This document shows, in pieces, positions 16,907 through 26,749 of a DNA stretch of 64,000 bases (the first letter of the stretch is position 1; each line of letters starts with the position of its first letter). A program made the position numbers and the translations under genes. The stretch comes from Algoriphagus locisalis (GTDB lineage Bacteria; Bacteroidota; Bacteroidia; Cytophagales; Cyclobacteriaceae): NCBI RefSeq assembly GCF_900116615.1, contig NZ_FPBF01000005.1, positions 317,552 through 381,551 on the forward strand. Direction: 5' to 3'. The notes below the pieces were generated by a model that saw nothing but the letters and a program-made list of their open reading frames with translations, did not search any database and was not told the origin of the DNA.

Positions 16907-17141
16907 GATCTAGTTCGATTACCAAAGTTTGAGACTTCTGATTCTAGAAGGTGAAATGGGTTTTAGTCCATATTTTGGTCGATATTCTTTTTTTTTTCGG
17001 ATTGGTTTTGAGCAAAGGGCTATAGTGATGAAATAGGGCAAAAGAGGCGCTGCTTTTTTCTTTACTCTGTTTTATTCCGCTCATTATCATTATATTAAAA
17101 TCTGATTTTTGATTTATGTTCCTTTTTAAAACTACACTTTT

Positions 17142-17240
17142 ATGAAAGAGTCATCCGATATTTCCAAACCTTTTCAGCCGTTTAAATCTATTGGAGTCTG
17201 TTTTAGCGGCGGAGGATAATGAGCAACAGCTTTCATTATG
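17142..17240 (+). pseudogene. remnant of a patatin-like phospholipase gene
   Basis: From the ATG at 17142 the frame reads 25 codons ending in IGVCFSGGG, the glycine-rich oxyanion-hole segment of patatin-like phospholipases. It then meets TAA TGA at 17217-17222 and continues A-T-A-F. Changing the two stops by one base each (TAT CGA) restores SGGGYRATAF, the usual family continuation. Beyond this the match fades. It is the only recognisable content of the 487-bp gap 16907-17393; the rest holds nothing I can identify apart from the region just upstream of sucA. Confidence 0.5.
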
Positions 17241-17393
17241 CGATTATGTACATTCAAGTATATGAAGAGGTTGTTTGGCTTGATTTTTATTCGATTTGAG
17301 GTAAACATAAATCAAACATTTGCGAAAGCAAATAAGCAATTTTTTATTGTAGGATTAAGAGCTTAGCTTTGGGTTCTTCTTCAAAAATTAACA

Positions 17394-20186
17394 ATGGATA
17401 AGTTTTCTTATATCGCTAATGCTCACGTGTCTTATATAGATGAGCTATACTCTTCTTACAAGAGTGACCCAGAATCAATCGACCCTAGCTGGAAAGAGTT
17501 TTTCGATGGCTTTGACTTTGCACTGACCAATTACGGTGAGGAAGACAATGCTGCTGCATCGAATGGGAAAGCCGCCGCTCCGGCGAAAAATGGAGCTTTG
17601 GCCACTCCAGGCACCATTATGGACATGGAGCAATTGCCTAAGGAAATAAAGGTAAGGGCATTGATTCATGCCTATAGATCCAGAGCTCATTTGAGATCTA
17701 AGACCAATCCTGTAAGAGAGCGAAGAGATAGAAAAGCTTTGATTGACCCTCAGGACTTTGGATTGGGGCAGGAAGATATGAATACAGAATTCCAAGCTGG
17801 AAATGAAATCGGCATTGGAACAGCTAAGTTTTCCAAAATTTTAGAATCCCTAAAGTCCATTTATGAAGGATCTGTAGGATTTGAATACTTGTACATCCGT
17901 GATCCGGAGATGCTGGATTGGTTTAAAACTAAGGTAGAAAAAGATGCCTTGGCATTTAATCCTACTCATGAAGAGAAAAAGCGTATCCTTTCGAAGCTTA
18001 ACCAAGCGGTAGTTTTCGAAAACTTTTTGCATACCAAATACCTCGGGCAAAAGCGTTTTTCACTGGAAGGTGGAGAAAGCACTATCCCGTTCTTGGATGC
18101 AGTTATTAATACTTCCTCTCAATTAGGAGTAAAAGAGGTGATGATTGGAATGGCTCACCGTGGACGTTTGAACGTGTTGGCAAATATCATGGGTAAAACC
18201 TATGAGCAGATTTTCTCGGAATTTGAAGGAACTGCCAAGCCTGACTTAACCATGGGCGATGGTGATGTGAAATATCACATGGGGTACTCTAGTGATATCG
18301 TTACTCACTCAGAAAACAAAGTTCATTTGAAATTGGCTCCGAATCCATCTCACTTGGAGGCTGTAGATCCGGTGGTAGAAGGTTTCCTTCGTGCCAAAAT
18401 CGACTCAGAATATAAAGGAGATGTGACAAAAGCACTTCCTATTTTGATACATGGTGATGCTGCTGTGGCTGGACAAGGAATCGTCTATGAGGTAACGCAG
18501 ATGGAAAGCCTTAAAGGATATAACACCGGAGGTACCATACACTTTGTGATCAATAATCAGGTGGGCTTTACCACTGATTTTGATGATGCCCGTTCCTCGA
18601 TTTATTGTACTGACGTGGCTAAAATCATCGACGCACCAGTTATTCACGTGAATGGTGACAATGCTGAATCAGTTGTTTTTGCTGCTAAACTAGCTGCGGA
18701 ATTCAGACAGAAATTCAGTCGCGATATTTTTGTGGACATGGTTTGCTACAGACGTCATGGCCACAACGAATCTGACGAACCTAAATTCACCCAACCTGAA
18801 CTTTACAATATCATTTCGAAGCATCCGAATCCAAGAGAGATCTACGTAAAGCGATTGGCAGAACGTGGAGATGTGGAGGCAAAGTTAGCTTCGCAAATGG
18901 ATGAGGAATTCAGACAATTACTTCAGGATCGCTTGAATCTAGTGAAGGAAAAACCACTTCCTTATCAAGCTACGCGTTTTGAGCAGGAGTGGAGCAATCT
19001 GAGAAGATCCAAGCCGGAAGATTTTGATCAGTCTCCACAGACTGGTGTAACTCAGGAGCAAATAGAAAAAGTAGCTGAAGCGCTGACAGTAATTCCTAAA
19101 GGATTTAAGCCTCTTAAGCAGATCGAGGTGCAGTTGAAGCAACGTAAGGATATGTTCTTCCAGTCTAAATCATTGAACTGGGCCGCGGCAGAATTGCTTG
19201 CCTATGGTTCATTGACTTTGGAAGGAAAGACAGTCCGATTGACAGGTCAGGATGTACAAAGAGGTACATTCTCTCATCGTCATGCAGTTCTCCATGATGC
19301 GAATACCAATAAAGCCTACAATTCCTTAAAGGAAATGAAGGATAGGAAAGGTGAGTTTTACATTTATAACTCTCTTCTTTCTGAATACGCTGTGTTGGGC
19401 TTTGAATATGGCTATGCGATGGCAAATCCACATTCCCTGACTATCTGGGAAGCACAATTTGGTGATTTTGCCAACGGTGCTCAAACCATGATTGACCAAT
19501 TTATCACTTCTGGGGAATCAAAGTGGCAGAAAATGAACGGGTTGGTAATGCTTCTTCCCCACGGATATGAAGGTCAAGGCCCTGAGCACTCCAATGCCCG
19601 TCCGGAAAGATTCCTTCAGCTTGCTGCTGAATACAACACTATTGTGGCTAACGTAACTGAGCCGTCAAACTTCTTCCACTTGTTGAGAAGACAGCTGGCT
19701 TGGGAATTCAGAAAGCCATGTATTGTGATGTCTCCAAAGTCTTTGCTTAGACATCCAAAAGTAGTTTCTCCACTTTCTGAATTCACTTCTGGTTCATTCA
19801 GAGAAGTTCTTCCAGATACTACAGTGAATGCTAAAGATGTGAAGCGAGTTGTGCTTTGCTCCGGCAAAATCTACTACGACTTAGAAGAAGCTCGTGAGAA
19901 AGAGAAAGTGAAAGATGTAGCGATTGTGCGAATCGAGCAATTACACCCTCTTCCTAAAAAGCAAATGCTAGATGTTTTGGCAGGCTATCCAGAAGCTGAG
20001 GTTGTCTGGGTTCAGGAAGAGCCATCTAACATGGGTTATTGGAATTATATCTTGAGATTACTTTATAAAGAAATCCCGATGGATATTATCGCTAGAAAGG
20101 CCAGTGCTTCACCTGCTACGGGTTATAACAAAGTGCACGTAGAAGAGCAGAAAAACATTGTTGCTCAAGCACTTAAATTGAAATAA
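17394..20186 (+). CDS. sucA: 2-oxoglutarate dehydrogenase E1 component
   Basis: Thiamine diphosphate-dependent E1 of the 2-oxoglutarate dehydrogenase complex (TCA cycle). At 930 residues it has the full length, including the N-terminal segment (SYIANAHVSYIDELYSSYK) that binds E2. Visible are IGMAHRGRLNVLAN, GDAAVAGQGIVYE, NNQVGFTTDFDDARSS, the ThDP motif HVNGDNAESV, and the C-terminal QEEPSNMGYW. It is followed by sucB after 88 bp and then lpdA, giving E1, E2 and E3 in order on one strand. Confidence 0.97.
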   Translation: MDKFSYIANAHVSYIDELYSSYKSDPESIDPSWKEFFDGFDFALTNYGEEDNAAASNGKAAAPAKNGALATPGTIMDMEQLPKEIKVRALIHAYRSRAHLRSKTNPVRERRDRKALIDPQDFGLGQEDMNTEFQAGNEIGIGTAKFSKILESLKSIYEGSVGFEYLYIRDPEMLDWFKTKVEKDALAFNPTHEEKKRILSKLNQAVVFENFLHTKYLGQKRFSLEGGESTIPFLDAVINTSSQLGVKEVMIGMAHRGRLNVLANIMGKTYEQIFSEFEGTAKPDLTMGDGDVKYHMGYSSDIVTHSENKVHLKLAPNPSHLEAVDPVVEGFLRAKIDSEYKGDVTKALPILIHGDAAVAGQGIVYEVTQMESLKGYNTGGTIHFVINNQVGFTTDFDDARSSIYCTDVAKIIDAPVIHVNGDNAESVVFAAKLAAEFRQKFSRDIFVDMVCYRRHGHNESDEPKFTQPELYNIISKHPNPREIYVKRLAERGDVEAKLASQMDEEFRQLLQDRLNLVKEKPLPYQATRFEQEWSNLRRSKPEDFDQSPQTGVTQEQIEKVAEALTVIPKGFKPLKQIEVQLKQRKDMFFQSKSLNWAAAELLAYGSLTLEGKTVRLTGQDVQRGTFSHRHAVLHDANTNKAYNSLKEMKDRKGEFYIYNSLLSEYAVLGFEYGYAMANPHSLTIWEAQFGDFANGAQTMIDQFITSGESKWQKMNGLVMLLPHGYEGQGPEHSNARPERFLQLAAEYNTIVANVTEPSNFFHLLRRQLAWEFRKPCIVMSPKSLLRHPKVVSPLSEFTSGSFREVLPDTTVNAKDVKRVVLCSGKIYYDLEEAREKEKVKDVAIVRIEQLHPLPKKQMLDVLAGYPEAEVVWVQEEPSNMGYWNYILRLLYKEIPMDIIARKASASPATGYNKVHVEEQKNIVAQALKLK

Positions 20187-20274
20187 TTACAGCTCTTTTT
20201 ATAAAGACATCCAAAATAATCGTATCATTTTGTTCCTCTCTTTTTGACTACAAAAGAGAAAAAAAGAAAAACTT

Positions 20275-21795
20275 ATGAGCAAAGAAATTAAAGTCCCAGC
20301 GGTAGGAGAATCCATTACGGAAGTAACTATCGGTCAATGGTTTAAAAAAGATGGGGAAGAAGTTCAAATGGACGAAGTCCTATGTGAACTGGAATCTGAT
20401 AAAGCCACTTTTGAATTGCCGGCAGAAGCTGCGGGCGTGCTTAGAATCAAAGCCCAAGAAGGTGATGTTCTGGAAATCGGAGCTGTAATCTGTGAAATCG
20501 ATGAAACTGGAACTCCAGGTAAATCAGAACCAGCCGCTGATGCTGCACCGAAAGCTGAAGAAAAGTCTTCGGGAGCCAAAACTACCGGAGAAGTGAAAGA
20601 AATGGTTGTGCCTACCGTAGGTGAGTCCATCACCGAGGTGACCTTGGCAAACTGGATCAAATCAGATGGAGATTATGTGAAGTTGGATGAAATCATCGCT
20701 GAGGTAGATTCTGATAAAGCTACGTTTGAATTGCCAGCTGAGGCATCAGGAATCCTTCGTCATGTGGCACAAGAAGGTGATGTGCTTGAGATTGGCGGAA
20801 TGATCTGTAAAATCGAAGTGACAGAAGGCGAACCTGCTGCAGCAGCTAGTTCTGAATCTTCTTCTGAATCAGCTCCTGCGGCTGCATCAGGAAATACAAA
20901 CTATGCTACAGGACATGCATCTCCAGCGGCTTCCAAGATTTTAGCAGAAAAAGGAGTTTCTCCTGAGTCTGTGAAAGGAACTGGAAAAGACGGTAGAATT
21001 ACCAAAGAAGATGCTCAATCTGCTCAAAAAGCTACTCCCGCAAAAGCAGAAAGCAAATCCGTTGCCCCTGCCGCTCCTGCACCAGTTGCAGGTTCAAGAG
21101 ATGAGCGTAGAGAGAAAATGTCTTCTTTGAGAAAAACAGTTGCAAAGAGATTGGTGTCTGTGAAAAATGAGACGGCGATGTTGACCACATTCAATGAGGT
21201 GAATATGAAGCCTATCATGGATTTGAGATCTAAATTCAAAGAGCAATTCAAAGAAAAGCACGGTGTAGGACTTGGGTTCATGTCCTTCTTCACCAAAGCG
21301 GTTTGCGTAGCGCTTCAAGAATGGCCTGCTGTAAATGCTAAAATTGATGGAAACGAAATCGTTTATAACGATTACTGCGATATTTCCATCGCTGTTTCTG
21401 CTCCAAAAGGACTTGTTGTTCCAGTTATCAGAAATGCTGAAACGCTAAGCTTTGATCAGGTAGAAAAAGAAGTAGTTAGACTGGCTACTAAGGCTAGAGA
21501 TGGCAAACTTTCTATCGAGGAAATGACTGGTGGCACATTCACTTTGACCAACGGAGGTATCTTCGGCTCAATGATGTCAACTCCTATCATCAATGCTCCA
21601 CAATCTGCGATTCTAGGTATGCATAACATCGTTCAGCGCCCTATGGCTGTGAATGGTGAGGTGGTTATCCTTCCGATGATGTACTTGGCTCTTTCTTATG
21701 ATCACAGAATCATCGATGGACGGGAGTCAGTTAGCTTCCTCGTTCGAGTAAAAGAATTGCTTGAAGACCCGACAAGATTGTTGTTTGGAGTTTAA
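20275..21795 (+). CDS. sucB: dihydrolipoyllysine succinyltransferase (E2) with two lipoyl domains
   Basis: E2 core of the 2-oxoglutarate dehydrogenase complex. Two lipoyl domains are present, each with the [11 protein letters not shown] loop (lipoyl lysines about residues 43 and 148). Alanine/glutamate-rich linkers follow, then the E3/E1-binding domain ([13 protein letters not shown]...[12 protein letters not shown]) and the catalytic domain with HRIIDGRE near the C-terminus. Proteobacterial SucB usually has one lipoyl domain; a two-domain form is known in other lineages. The substrate is inferred from its place after sucA. Confidence 0.94.
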   Translation: MSKEIKVPAVGESITEVTIGQWFKKDGEEVQMDEVLCELESDKATFELPAEAAGVLRIKAQEGDVLEIGAVICEIDETGTPGKSEPAADAAPKAEEKSSGAKTTGEVKEMVVPTVGESITEVTLANWIKSDGDYVKLDEIIAEVDSDKATFELPAEASGILRHVAQEGDVLEIGGMICKIEVTEGEPAAAASSESSSESAPAAASGNTNYATGHASPAASKILAEKGVSPESVKGTGKDGRITKEDAQSAQKATPAKAESKSVAPAAPAPVAGSRDERREKMSSLRKTVAKRLVSVKNETAMLTTFNEVNMKPIMDLRSKFKEQFKEKHGVGLGFMSFFTKAVCVALQEWPAVNAKIDGNEIVYNDYCDISIAVSAPKGLVVPVIRNAETLSFDQVEKEVVRLATKARDGKLSIEEMTGGTFTLTNGGIFGSMMSTPIINAPQSAILGMHNIVQRPMAVNGEVVILPMMYLALSYDHRIIDGRESVSFLVRVKELLEDPTRLLFGV

Positions 21796-21899
21796 GTATT
21801 TACGATTTCTGATATACGATTTACGAGGGGCAGAGAAACTTATGGCTCCATTTTAACAAGTCTTGGATCTTGATTCTAGACTCTAAAATCTAAAAAATA
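21796..21899. other. spacer of degenerate repeated words between sucB and lpdA
   Basis: Contains near-repeats of ATTTACGA (TATTTACGATTTCTGATATACGATTTACGA in two overlapping pieces) and TTGGATCTTGATTCTAGA/CTCTAAAATCTAAAA. Similar word-like low-complexity text occurs at 56070-56150 and 58200-58310. No gene or hairpin is apparent. Confidence 0.4.
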
Positions 21900-23297
21900 A
21901 TGTACGACGTAATAGTTATAGGTTCTGGTCCGGGTGGATATGTTGCAGCGATTCGCTGTGCACAACTTGGGCTGAAAACGGCCATTGTTGAAAAATACCC
22001 AACGTTGGGAGGTACTTGCCTGAATGTTGGCTGTATCCCATCCAAAGCATTATTGGATTCATCCGAGCATTTCCATAATGCTGCTCATACTTTCGAAACT
22101 CACGGCATCAAACTGAGTAATTTGAAAGTTGACTTGAAGCAAATGATCACCCGAAAGAACGACGTGGTGAAGCAGAATACAGATGGGATTGATTACCTGA
22201 TGAAGAAGAACAAAATAGAAGTTCATCAAGGAGTTGGCTCTTTCGTAGATAAGACTACTGTGAAAGTGACCAAAGATGATGGATCTTCTTCAGACATTCA
22301 AGGTAAAAACATCATCATCGCTACTGGTTCAAAGCCATCTACTTTGCCTTTTATCAAGCTGGACAAAGATCGTGTGATTACTTCTACAGAAGCATTGAAC
22401 CTGAAAGAAATCCCTAAACATCTGGTGGTCATCGGAGGTGGTGTGATCGGATTGGAACTGGGCTCTGTGTATGCCAGAATGGGGGCAAAGGTTTCTGTGA
22501 TCGAATTCATGGATTCATTGATTCCTACCATGGATCGTACCATGGGAAAAGAACTTCAGAAGTCTTTGAAGAAAATCGGTTTCGAGTTTTTCTTGAAGCA
22601 TAAAGTGACTGCTGTAGAAAGCAAAGGCAAAGAAGTAACTGTAAAAGCAGAAAATCCAAAAGGCGAAACGGTAGAAGTAAAAGGCGATTATGTGCTGGTT
22701 TCTATCGGTAGAAGACCATATACTGATGGCTTGAATGCTGAAGCTGCCGGTGTTAAAATTACAGACCGAGGTCAGGTGGAAGTAAATGATCACCTGCAAA
22801 CCAACGTTCCGAATATCTATGCAATCGGCGATGTGGTGAAAGGCGCTATGCTAGCTCACAAGGCTGAAGAAGAAGGTGTATTTGTCGCCGAGACTATTTT
22901 GGGACAAAAACCACATATCAATTACAACCTGATTCCGGGTGTGGTTTATACTTGGCCAGAAGTGGCAGCGGTAGGTTATACCGAGGAGCAATTGAAGGAA
23001 AAAGGCATCAAATATAAAGCTGGTAAATTCCCGTTCATGGCTTCTGGCCGTGCCAGAGCATCCATGGATACAGATGGTTTGGTGAAAGTCCTGGCAGATG
23101 CTGAGACCGACGAAATTCTAGGTGTGCACATGATTGGTCCTAGAACGGCTGATATGATTGCTGAAGCAGTTGTAGCGATGGAGTACCGCGCATCTGCTGA
23201 AGATATTGCTAGGATGTCTCATGCGCACCCGACTTACACAGAGGCTTTCAAAGAAGCATGTCTGGCAGCTACAGACAATCGAGCTCTACATATATAA
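21900..23297 (+). CDS. lpdA: dihydrolipoyl dehydrogenase (E3)
   Basis: FAD flavoprotein that reoxidises the lipoyl groups of E2 with NAD+. The 465-residue protein shows the FAD-binding GSGPGGYVAA, the redox-active Cys40 and Cys45 in GGTCLNVGCIPSK, the NAD-binding VIGGGVIGLELGSV, the second FAD motif YAIGDVVKGAMLAHKAEEEG, and the catalytic His-Glu pair in HAHPTYTEAFKEA. Third gene of the sucA-sucB-lpdA set, it may also serve other 2-oxoacid dehydrogenases. A terminator follows at 23320. Confidence 0.96.
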   Translation: MYDVIVIGSGPGGYVAAIRCAQLGLKTAIVEKYPTLGGTCLNVGCIPSKALLDSSEHFHNAAHTFETHGIKLSNLKVDLKQMITRKNDVVKQNTDGIDYLMKKNKIEVHQGVGSFVDKTTVKVTKDDGSSSDIQGKNIIIATGSKPSTLPFIKLDKDRVITSTEALNLKEIPKHLVVIGGGVIGLELGSVYARMGAKVSVIEFMDSLIPTMDRTMGKELQKSLKKIGFEFFLKHKVTAVESKGKEVTVKAENPKGETVEVKGDYVLVSIGRRPYTDGLNAEAAGVKITDRGQVEVNDHLQTNVPNIYAIGDVVKGAMLAHKAEEEGVFVAETILGQKPHINYNLIPGVVYTWPEVAAVGYTEEQLKEKGIKYKAGKFPFMASGRARASMDTDGLVKVLADAETDEILGVHMIGPRTADMIAEAVVAMEYRASAEDIARMSHAHPTYTEAFKEACLAATDNRALHI

Positions 23298-23319
23298 AAA
23301 ATTAGTACCCTTGCTGATT

Positions 23320-23352
23320 AAAGCCATTCGGAGAGATTCGAATGGCTTTTTC
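23320..23352 (+). terminator. rho-independent terminator after lpdA
   Basis: AAAGCCATTCG (23320-23330) pairs exactly with CGAATGGCTTT (23339-23349) around an 8-nt loop and runs into a T tract, closing the sucA-sucB-lpdA region. Confidence 0.85.
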
Positions 23353-23381
23353 TTTGGTCAAATTTTTGGTTTAATTAGCGT

Positions 23382-24155
23382 ATGAAGTTTAAAATTGCCC
23401 TAATCGGTGCTGGAAATGTCGCTTGGCATTTGGCCCCTGCCTTAGAAGATGCTGGCCATGTGATCACCGAAGTCTATGCGCGTACTTTGAAAAGTGCGGA
23501 GACTATTACGGATCGTGTTTATGCAGGAGAACCCAAAGATGATCTTGATTTTTCGGCGAGCGAGGCGGAGATTTTCATTTTGGCAGTAAAAGATTCTGCA
23601 ATTTTGGATGTGGCAGATGAGATTATTTTACCCGAAGATTCAATTCTGGTTCATACTTCAGGATCAGTAGGTTTGGATATTTTAAATTATAGCTCAGCGA
23701 CTTATACCGGCATATTCTATCCCTTGCAATCTTTTACAAAAGGACGGAAAATCGAATTTGACGAAGTACCGTTTTTATTGGAATCAGATGATGAAGAGAC
23801 ATTACAAAAGCTGAAGAAGTTGGCGAAAAGTCTTTCTCCTCTGACTTATACAGTGCGATCTAAGGATAGAAAAGCCATGCATATTGCAGCGGTTTTTGCC
23901 AGCAACTTTTCCAATCATATGATAAGAATTGCTGAGGAGGTAATGCATAGACAAGGTTTGGATTTTGAAATGCTCAAGCCACTGATCATTGAGACGATTT
24001 CAAAAAGTCTTCAAATGGGCGCTAAAGCAGCTCAAACTGGCCCTGCTATTCGGGAGGATTATGAAACCCTGGAAGATCATCATCGATTCTTGAATTACAA
24101 TGAAGGAATCGCCGAAATCTACCGACTAGTCTCCCAAGATATAATTGATAGTTAA
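23382..24155 (+). CDS. Rossmann-fold DUF2520 protein
   Basis: A 257-residue protein with an N-terminal NAD(P)-binding motif (IALIGAGNVAWHLAPAL, GxGxxA) of the F420/NADP oxidoreductase type, and a C-terminal helical DUF2520 domain (HIAAVFASNFSNHMIRIAEE...TGPAIREDYETLE). The family resembles ketopantoate or pyrroline-5-carboxylate reductases in layout, but its substrate is unknown. Its stop codon directly abuts that of the convergent pirin gene, leaving no intergenic base. Confidence 0.88.
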   Translation: MKFKIALIGAGNVAWHLAPALEDAGHVITEVYARTLKSAETITDRVYAGEPKDDLDFSASEAEIFILAVKDSAILDVADEIILPEDSILVHTSGSVGLDILNYSSATYTGIFYPLQSFTKGRKIEFDEVPFLLESDDEETLQKLKKLAKSLSPLTYTVRSKDRKAMHIAAVFASNFSNHMIRIAEEVMHRQGLDFEMLKPLIIETISKSLQMGAKAAQTGPAIREDYETLEDHHRFLNYNEGIAEIYRLVSQDIIDS

Positions 24156-25010
24156 TTAGTGGCTCCATGTGCCAAACTTCCCAGCTTGGTAATCAGCGTA
24201 TGCTTCTTGGATCTGTTTAGTAGTGTTCATTACGAATGGACCTTGAGCGACCATTGGCTCATTGAATGGTAAAGCATGACCTAAAATCAAAATTGAATCT
24301 TCGGTAGCTTCTACACTAATGGTTGTTTCATTATTTTCAAACTCCACTAAATTCCTGAAATTGATTTCTTCTCCATTCACGTTCAGACTGCCTCGCACAA
24401 TATAGAAGAATACACTTTCATCCTTCGGAATTGATTGTTCAAATTTCCCGTCTTTTTCTAAATAGATAGTACTCATTGTAATTGGGAAATTGCCTTTGAA
24501 TGCACCTTCATTGGCTCCCCAATCTCCGAATAGCTGCTGTACTTTTACTTTACCTCCATCGATTTCAAAAGTTGGAATTTCTTCTTTTTGCAAGCCTACA
24601 TAGCTTGGCTTCATCATTTTTTTATCCGCAGGAAGGTTTAGCCATAGCTGAAGGATTTCAAGGTCACCACCATCTATCTTGAATTTATCACTACTGACTT
24701 CAGCATGGATCAATCCACTTCCGGCAGTCATATATTGTACGCCTCCTGGACCGATTACAGATCCATGTCCAGATGAGTCCTTGTGCATGATATCTCCTTC
24801 CAAAATAAAGGTAACTGTCTCCATTCCTCTATGTGGATGTGGGCCGAAAGGCAATCCTTGGTTGGGAGAGGGATAAGTTTGAAAGCCGTGATGATTTAGA
24901 AAAATGAATGGATCTAAATGGTCTAATGACCGAGTTGGCATTGGACTGTATGTCACTAAATCGGCTATAGGTCTGTATTCCGCTTTATGTATTCTCTTGA
25001 TTGATCTCAT
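24156..25010 (-). CDS. pirin family protein
   Basis: Bicupin protein of 284 residues. The N-terminal cupin has the metal site GPHPHRGMETVTFILEG and GSGLIHAE (His-His-His-Glu pattern), and a C-terminal cupin ends in ALPFNEPMVAQGPFVMNT, conserved among pirins. Some bacterial pirins have quercetinase activity or bind partners; the role here is unknown. It converges on the DUF2520 gene without spacing. Confidence 0.92.
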   Translation of the reverse strand: MRSIKRIHKAEYRPIADLVTYSPMPTRSLDHLDPFIFLNHHGFQTYPSPNQGLPFGPHPHRGMETVTFILEGDIMHKDSSGHGSVIGPGGVQYMTAGSGLIHAEVSSDKFKIDGGDLEILQLWLNLPADKKMMKPSYVGLQKEEIPTFEIDGGKVKVQQLFGDWGANEGAFKGNFPITMSTIYLEKDGKFEQSIPKDESVFFYIVRGSLNVNGEEINFRNLVEFENNETTISVEATEDSILILGHALPFNEPMVAQGPFVMNTTKQIQEAYADYQAGKFGTWSH

Positions 25011-25076
25011 GATTTTTACAATTAATGTATATACATGTAATGGTTTTTGAAGAGATATAATTCACTTAATTCGAGA

Positions 25077-26615
25077 TTATTTTGGTATATCCTTTAGCCT
25101 AAGTTCGAAGAGGTCAGTTCGTCTATCCTTCAGGTTTCTCACACTTCCAAACTGATTTAACTCCCTCAGCAAAGAGAGGTCAACATCGGCTATCAAAGTC
25201 ATTTCATTGTTTGGCGTAGCTTCAGCTTTGATGCCGTTACTTGGAAAAGGGAAATCGCAGGGAGTGATTACCATGGATTGTGCGTATTGCATGTCCATGT
25301 TATGAACTTTAGGCAAATTGCCCACACTACCAGCCATAGCCACATAGCATTCGTTTTCTATAGCCCTAGCCATAGCGCAGTTGCGCACTCGGGAATACCC
25401 GTTTTGCGTATCAGTTAAAAATGGTATAAACAGAATGTCCATTCCTTCGTCAGCTAGGATCCTGCTCAGCTCTGGGAATTCAGCATCATAACAGATTAAA
25501 ATTCCAATTTTGCCACAGTCCGTATCAAAGGCTTTCAGCATGCTTCCGCCTTGCATTCCCCAGACTTTGGCTTCCAATGGCGTAATATGAAGCTTCTCAT
25601 AAGTCTCTATAGATCCGTCTCTTTTGCAGAGATAGCCTACATTATAGAGCTTGTCATTTTTGATCTTCGGCATGGAGCCGGTGATGATGTTGATATTGTA
25701 GGAAACAGATAGCTGCGCAAATCGCTTGACAATCTCGTCAGTATATTTTGCCAATCCACGAACTGCCTGCGCTTCACTTAGGTGATTGAACTCCGCCATC
25801 AGCGGCGCATTGAAAAGCTCAGGGAAAAGCGCAAAATCCGAGCGATATCCGGAAACAGCATCGATGAAGTACTCTGCCTGTTGCATCAACTCATCCAAAT
25901 TGTCATACAAACGCATTTGCCATTGGATCAGCCCAAGACGAACGATGGTCTTGTTGGTGGAGGCTTTCTTGTTCGGCTTTTCATAAAAAATATTCTTCCA
26001 TTCCAAAAGCACCGCGAACTCACTGGAAGCGGCATCGCCTTCTAGGTAGTTCTTCATGATCCTAGCTGGGTGGAAGTCATTTGCTAATTGAAAATTCAAA
26101 ACTGGGTCATAGATTTCCTTCAGCTTTACTTTTTCCAAATATTCCTTTGGCCCCATCTGATCTGCGTACTTGTGGTAATTGGGTATTCTTCCTCCAAATA
26201 CAATTCCTTTCAGGTTTAACTTTTCGCAAAGCTCCTTACGATAATCATATAGCCTTCTGCCAAGTCTCAATCCACGGAATTCCGGTTTGATAAAGACATC
26301 AATGCCATAAAGCATGTCTCCGTCGTCGTTGTGGTTTTCGAAAGTAAAGTTGGTGGTAATGTCCTTATAAGTATGTTCACCTTCCAGATCAGCGTCACTG
26401 ACAATGATAGAAAGTGCACATCCAGCTAGCTGGTCATTTATTTTGATGACCACCTGACCTTCTGGAAATTTAGAAATCAGGGTTTCAATTTGACTTTCTG
26501 CCCAAAAAGATCCAGGCATACTTCTGTAAGCTTCGATCATGGCGGCCTTGAAATCGCCGTAGTCTGAAGGTTGCAGATAAGATAAGGATATGTTTTCTAC
26601 TTGAGTATTGTCCAT
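25077..26615 (-). CDS. fused GNAT N-acetyltransferase / carbon-nitrogen hydrolase
   Basis: A 512-residue two-domain protein. The N-terminal third is a GNAT domain with the acetyl-CoA site RGLRLGRRLYDYRK. The rest is a nitrilase-family amidohydrolase with the Glu-Lys-Cys triad in ALFPELF, YEKLHITP and ILICYDAEFPE. Such fusions occur in Bacteroidota and other phyla; substrates are unknown. The frame is open to 26693, but the Met at 26615 (MDNTQVENISL) is preferred, because the extra 26 residues are not homologous in character and approach the downstream terminator of the desaturase gene. Confidence 0.9.
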   Translation of the reverse strand: MDNTQVENISLSYLQPSDYGDFKAAMIEAYRSMPGSFWAESQIETLISKFPEGQVVIKINDQLAGCALSIIVSDADLEGEHTYKDITTNFTFENHNDDGDMLYGIDVFIKPEFRGLRLGRRLYDYRKELCEKLNLKGIVFGGRIPNYHKYADQMGPKEYLEKVKLKEIYDPVLNFQLANDFHPARIMKNYLEGDAASSEFAVLLEWKNIFYEKPNKKASTNKTIVRLGLIQWQMRLYDNLDELMQQAEYFIDAVSGYRSDFALFPELFNAPLMAEFNHLSEAQAVRGLAKYTDEIVKRFAQLSVSYNINIITGSMPKIKNDKLYNVGYLCKRDGSIETYEKLHITPLEAKVWGMQGGSMLKAFDTDCGKIGILICYDAEFPELSRILADEGMDILFIPFLTDTQNGYSRVRNCAMARAIENECYVAMAGSVGNLPKVHNMDMQYAQSMVITPCDFPFPSNGIKAEATPNNEMTLIADVDLSLLRELNQFGSVRNLKDRRTDLFELRLKDIPK

Positions 26616-26701
26616 GGGGAAAGCGTGAAATTTCGTTGATTTGAATAAACGTATGAAGTTAAAACAATGTCGTTTAAGATATACAGAATGCATTCAACCA
26701 A

Positions 26702-26728
26702 AAAATCCTTTCCAGTTCGGAAAGGATT
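26702..26728 (-). terminator. terminator after the acyl-ACP desaturase gene
   Basis: AAATCCTTTCC (26702-26712) pairs with GGAAAGGATTT (26718-26728) around 5 nt. Read on the minus strand, it is followed by a run of T, 22 bp beyond the desaturase stop. Confidence 0.8.
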
Positions 26729-26749
26729 TAAGGTTTTATTAAGAGCTGG

